A stretch of DNA of 64,000 bases from Caballeronia hypogeia. GTDB lineage: Bacteria > Pseudomonadota > Gammaproteobacteria > Burkholderiales > Burkholderiaceae. Below are positions 61,005 through 64,000 of this stretch, in pieces (the stretch's first letter is position 1; every line of letters starts with the position of its first letter). Location of the stretch: NCBI RefSeq assembly GCF_001544875.2, contig NZ_FCOA02000005.1:204461-268460 (forward strand). The letters are read 5' to 3'. The notes under the pieces were generated by a model. The model did no database searches, was not told where the DNA came from, and saw only the letters and a list, made by a program, of their open reading frames with translations. The position numbers were made by a program, and so were the translations under genes.

Positions 61005-63602
61005 TCAGGCCGCTTCTTTCGAGGATTCCAGGAAGTCCTGAGCGAAACGTTGCAGCACGCCTCCGGCTTCATAGATCGAGACTTCTTCGGCCGTATCGAG
61101 CCGGCACGTCACCGGCACTTCGACGCGCTCGCCATTGCCGCGATGGATCACGAGCGTGAGGTCCGCGCGCGGCTTGCGCTCGCCGATCACGTCATAGGTC
61201 TCGGTGCCGTCGATGCCGTACGTCTGGCGATTTTCGCCCTGCTTGAATTCGAGCGGCAACACGCCCATGCCGATCAGGTTCGTGCGATGAATGCGCTCGA
61301 AGCCTTCCGCGACGATCGCTTCGACGCCCGCGAGCCGCACGCCCTTCGCGGCCCAGTCGCGCGACGAGCCTTGCCCGTAATCCGCGCCCGCCACGATGAT
61401 GAGCGGCTGCTTGCGCTCCATGTAGGTTTCGATGGCTTCCCACATGCGCGTCACGCGGCCTTCCGGTTCGACACGCGCGAGCGAGCCTTTCTTCACCTGA
61501 CCATCGACGACGGCCATTTCGTTGATGAGCGTCGGGTTCGCGAAGGTCGCGCGCTGCGCCGTCAGATGGTCGCCGCGATGCGTCGCGTAGGAATTGAAGT
61601 CTTTCTCGGGCAAGCCCATTTTCGCGAGGTATTCGCCCGCCGCGCTGTTCGCGAGAATCGCGTTCGACGGCGAGAGATGGTCAGTTGTGATGTTGTCGCC
61701 GAGCACGGCGAGCGGACGCATGCCCTTGAGCGTGCGCTCACCCGCGAGCGCGCCTTCCCAATACGGCGGGCGGCGAATGTAGGTGCTTTGCGCGCGCCAG
61801 TCGTAGAGCGGGCTGATGGTCTCGCCGCTTTGCGCGGTCAGCGCGAACATCGGTTCGTATACCTTGCGGAACTGCTCGGGCTTCACGCTCTGTTTGACGA
61901 TGGCGTCGATCTCTTCATCGCTCGGCCAGATGTCCTTGAGATAAACGGGTTGTCCGTCTTTGCCGACGCCCAGCACATCGCGTTCGATATCGAAGCGGAT
62001 CGTGCCCGCGATCGCATACGCGACGACGAGCGGCGGCGACGCGAGAAACGCCTGCTTCGCATACGGATGAATGCGGCCATCGAAGTTGCGATTGCCGGAG
62101 AGCACGGCGGTCGCGTACAGATCGCGATCGATGATCTCCTGCTGAATCGCCGGGTCGAGCGCGCCTGACATGCCGTTGCACGTCGTGCACGCGAACGCGA
62201 CGATGCCGAAGCCGAGTTGCTCCAGATCGGGCAGCAAATTGGCTTCCTGCAGGTACAGTTCGACCGCTTTCGATCCCGGCGCGAGCGACGACTTCACCCA
62301 CGGCTTGCGCGTGAGGCCTTGCGCATTCGCATTGCGAGCGAGCAGCGCCGCCGCGATCACGTTGCGCGGATTGCTCGTGTTCGTGCAGCTCGTGATCGCC
62401 GCGATGATGACCGCGCCATCGGGCATCTGTCCCGGCGTTTCTTCCCATTTGCCCGCGATGCCGCGGCTCGCCAGTTCGGAAACGGGCAGGCGCTTGTGCG
62501 GATTCGAGGGACCTGCCATGTTGCGCACGACCGTCGAGAGATCGAAGCGCAGCACGCGTTCGTATTCGGCGTGTTCGAGCGAATCGGCCCACAGGCCAGC
62601 GGTTTTCGCGTATTGCTCGACGAGGCTCACTTGCTTGTCGTCGCGGCCGGTGAGACGCAAATATTCGATGGTCTGTTCATCGATATAGAACATCGCGGCG
62701 GTCGCGCCGTATTCGGGCGCCATGTTCGAGATCGTTGCGCGGTCGCCGAGCGTGAGGCTCGACGCGCCTTCGCCATAGAACTCGAGATACGCGCCGACGA
62801 CCTTCTCCTTGCGCAGGAATTCGGTGAGCGCGAGCACGATGTCGGTTGCCGTGATGCCCGGCTGACGCTTGCCGGAGAGCTCGACGCCGACGATGTCCGG
62901 CAGGCGCATCCACGACGCGCGGCCGAGCATGACGTTCTCCGCTTCGAGCCCGCCCACGCCGATCGCGATCACGCCGAGCGCATCGACGTGCGGCGTGTGG
63001 CTGTCGGTGCCGACGAGCGTATCCGGATACGCGATGCCATCCACCGCATGAATCACCGGCGACATGCGCTCCAGATTGATCTGATGCATGATGCCGTTGC
63101 CCGGCGGAATCACATCGACATTCTTGAACGCTTTCTTCGTCCAGTTGATGAAGTCGAAGCGATCTTCGTTGCGCCGGTCTTCGATCGCGCGGTTCTTAGC
63201 GAACGCGTCCGGATCGAAGCCGCCGCATTCAACGGCAAGCGAATGATCGACGATGAGCTGCACCGGCACCACCGGATTCACCTTGGCCGGATCGCCGCCC
63301 TGGTCCGCGATCGCGTCGCGCAGGCCGGCGAGATCCACGAGCGCCGTCTGGCCGAGAATGTCGTGACAGACCACGCGCGCCGGGAACCACGGGAAGTCGC
63401 GCTCGCGCTTTCTTTCGACGAGCTGCGCAAGCGAGGCTTCGAGGATCGCCGGATCGCAGCGGCGGACGAGATTTTCAGCCAGCACGCGCGAGGTGTAAGG
63501 CAGCTTGTCATACGCGCCTGGCGCGATGGATTCGACGGCTGCGCGCGCGTCGAAGTAATCGAGCGAGGAGCCGGGCAGGGGTTTGCGGTTTGCAGTATTC
63601 AT
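61005..63602 (-). CDS. acnD: AcnD, Fe/S-dependent 2-methylcitrate dehydratase
   Basis: AcnD is an aconitase-family [4Fe-4S] enzyme that dehydrates 2-methylcitrate to 2-methylaconitate. The 865-residue protein is full length. The cluster cysteines are in AITSCTNTSNP and FACTTCNGMSG, the mobile-domain loop is GADYGQGSSRDWAAKG, and GVLPLEFKQGENRQTYGI is typical of AcnD and not of AcnA. The start is ATG 63602, giving NTANRKPLPGSSLDYFDAR; an upstream frame extension lacks homology. prpF follows, and prpC lies upstream with a terminator-like hairpin between. Confidence 0.95.
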   Translation of the reverse strand: MNTANRKPLPGSSLDYFDARAAVESIAPGAYDKLPYTSRVLAENLVRRCDPAILEASLAQLVERKRERDFPWFPARVVCHDILGQTALVDLAGLRDAIADQGGDPAKVNPVVPVQLIVDHSLAVECGGFDPDAFAKNRAIEDRRNEDRFDFINWTKKAFKNVDVIPPGNGIMHQINLERMSPVIHAVDGIAYPDTLVGTDSHTPHVDALGVIAIGVGGLEAENVMLGRASWMRLPDIVGVELSGKRQPGITATDIVLALTEFLRKEKVVGAYLEFYGEGASSLTLGDRATISNMAPEYGATAAMFYIDEQTIEYLRLTGRDDKQVSLVEQYAKTAGLWADSLEHAEYERVLRFDLSTVVRNMAGPSNPHKRLPVSELASRGIAGKWEETPGQMPDGAVIIAAITSCTNTSNPRNVIAAALLARNANAQGLTRKPWVKSSLAPGSKAVELYLQEANLLPDLEQLGFGIVAFACTTCNGMSGALDPAIQQEIIDRDLYATAVLSGNRNFDGRIHPYAKQAFLASPPLVVAYAIAGTIRFDIERDVLGVGKDGQPVYLKDIWPSDEEIDAIVKQSVKPEQFRKVYEPMFALTAQSGETISPLYDWRAQSTYIRRPPYWEGALAGERTLKGMRPLAVLGDNITTDHLSPSNAILANSAAGEYLAKMGLPEKDFNSYATHRGDHLTAQRATFANPTLINEMAVVDGQVKKGSLARVEPEGRVTRMWEAIETYMERKQPLIIVAGADYGQGSSRDWAAKGVRLAGVEAIVAEGFERIHRTNLIGMGVLPLEFKQGENRQTYGIDGTETYDVIGERKPRADLTLVIHRGNGERVEVPVTCRLDTAEEVSIYEAGGVLQRFAQDFLESSKEAA

Positions 63603-63797
63603 CGCCGTGTCTCGGTCATTGCATGGTCTCTCGGGCGCCATGCTCAAAGGGTATTGTGGGGAAGACCCCTTCGTCTGGATATTCGGGCTATTTTAGGCGC
63701 CGCTGGCTTCACGGTTCGAGGCAAGAGTATGGCTCAACTCGGGGTTCGATGATTGCCGGCTTTGCATTGCCTGCGGCTGAGACAGGACTTGCAGCTC

Positions 63798-63834
63798 AAA
63801 AAAAGGGCGCCGCCGCCGGGTGCGACGGCGGCCC
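63798..63834 (-). terminator. Terminator-like hairpin between prpC and acnD
   Basis: Read on the minus strand, GGGCCGCCGTCGC pairs with GCGGCGGCGCCC (one mismatch or bulge) over a 5-base loop and is followed by seven T. It lies about 46 bases after the prpC stop and about 195 before the acnD start. Confidence 0.75.
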
Positions 63835-63880
63835 CGAAACCCTCACGTATCTCGCGTATCACGCAAAGGGGGTATGTACT

Positions 63881-64000
63881 TCACGAACGCTTGGCCAGCG
63901 GCACGAACTCGAGGTTCTCCGGCCCAGTGTAGTTCGCGCTCGGCCGGATGATCTTGTTGTCGATGCGCTGCTCGATGATGTGCGCCGCCCAGCCGGAAGT
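63881..64000 (-). CDS. prpC: PrpC, 2-methylcitrate synthase (only the C-terminal 39 residues in window)
   Basis: PrpC condenses propionyl-CoA with oxaloacetate to 2-methylcitrate. The visible 39 codons end at a TGA at 63881-63883 and read WAAHIIEQR, then [17 protein letters not shown], a C-terminus characteristic of 2-methylcitrate synthase. The gene continues beyond the end of the window. Its position ahead of acnD and prpF on the same strand is the usual prp order. Confidence 0.92.
   Translation of the reverse strand, partial: TSGWAAHIIEQRIDNKIIRPSANYTGPENLEFVPLAKRS

Overview
The window looks like a chromosomal stretch of a GC-rich betaproteobacterium of the family Burkholderiaceae, most likely Paraburkholderia or Caballeronia. 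This rests on the Burkholderia-type porin, the acnD-prpF propionate arrangement, the many ACS-type MFS carriers and LysR/GntR catabolic operons, and a capsule locus whose gene set resembles Burkholderia wcb and Sinorhizobium rkp clusters. The genus call is an inference from gene content. No rRNA, tRNA, CRISPR array, insertion sequence or phage gene was found.

Positions 1-29.7 kb form an ABC-transporter-dependent (group 2 type) capsule locus. The conserved machinery is kpsC (cut by the window start), kpsS, kpsE, kpsD, kpsM and kpsT, with a local kdsA for Kdo supply. Around it are a tandem-domain family 2 glycosyltransferase, a second glycosyltransferase, a GH16-type glycanase, a polysaccharide pyruvyltransferase, a HAD protein, an 816-residue glycosyltransferase, a GT-C-like membrane protein and a WecA/MraY-type phosphoglycosyltransferase. 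The most striking part is a 2541-residue fully reducing polyketide synthase followed 16 bases later by an alpha-oxoamine synthase. This pair is related to RkpA/RkpG and WcbR/WcbT and probably makes a dedicated lipid for the capsule. A gap of about 1 kb between the synthase and kdsA holds only what looks like a decayed gene.

Positions 30-41.7 kb are mixed accessory metabolism. A minus-strand operon encodes a beta-keto acid cleavage enzyme, an MFS carrier, a serine hydrolase, a DsbA-fold protein and a Rieske ferredoxin. Next come a secreted protein of unknown function, a porin, a BON protein, a SYLF protein, an acyl-CoA dehydrogenase, and an orphan amino-acid-type binding protein followed by an ArsB/NhaD-type permease.

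Positions 43-52.4 kb look like one sugar-acid or lactone catabolic regulon. It has a cupin, an SDR dehydrogenase, an MFS carrier, a LysR regulator, an enolase-superfamily dehydratase, a second MFS carrier, a PdxA-family dehydrogenase, an amidohydrolase-type lactonase and a DapA-family lyase. Two copies of a 55-bp LysR-type operator, each with inverted half-sites 45 bp apart, lie upstream of the first MFS gene and of the dehydratase operon. They tie the two transcription units together.

Positions 52.8-64 kb carry an HU gene with a clear terminator, then a HutC-type GntR regulator with a polar amino acid ABC transporter. Divergent from these is a 2-oxoglutarate-dependent oxygenase/FAD oxidase pair. 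Two GTATATAC palindromes in the shared promoter region match the HutC-subfamily operator. The window ends in the methylcitrate cycle genes prpF, acnD and the 3' end of prpC, with a hairpin terminator between prpC and acnD.
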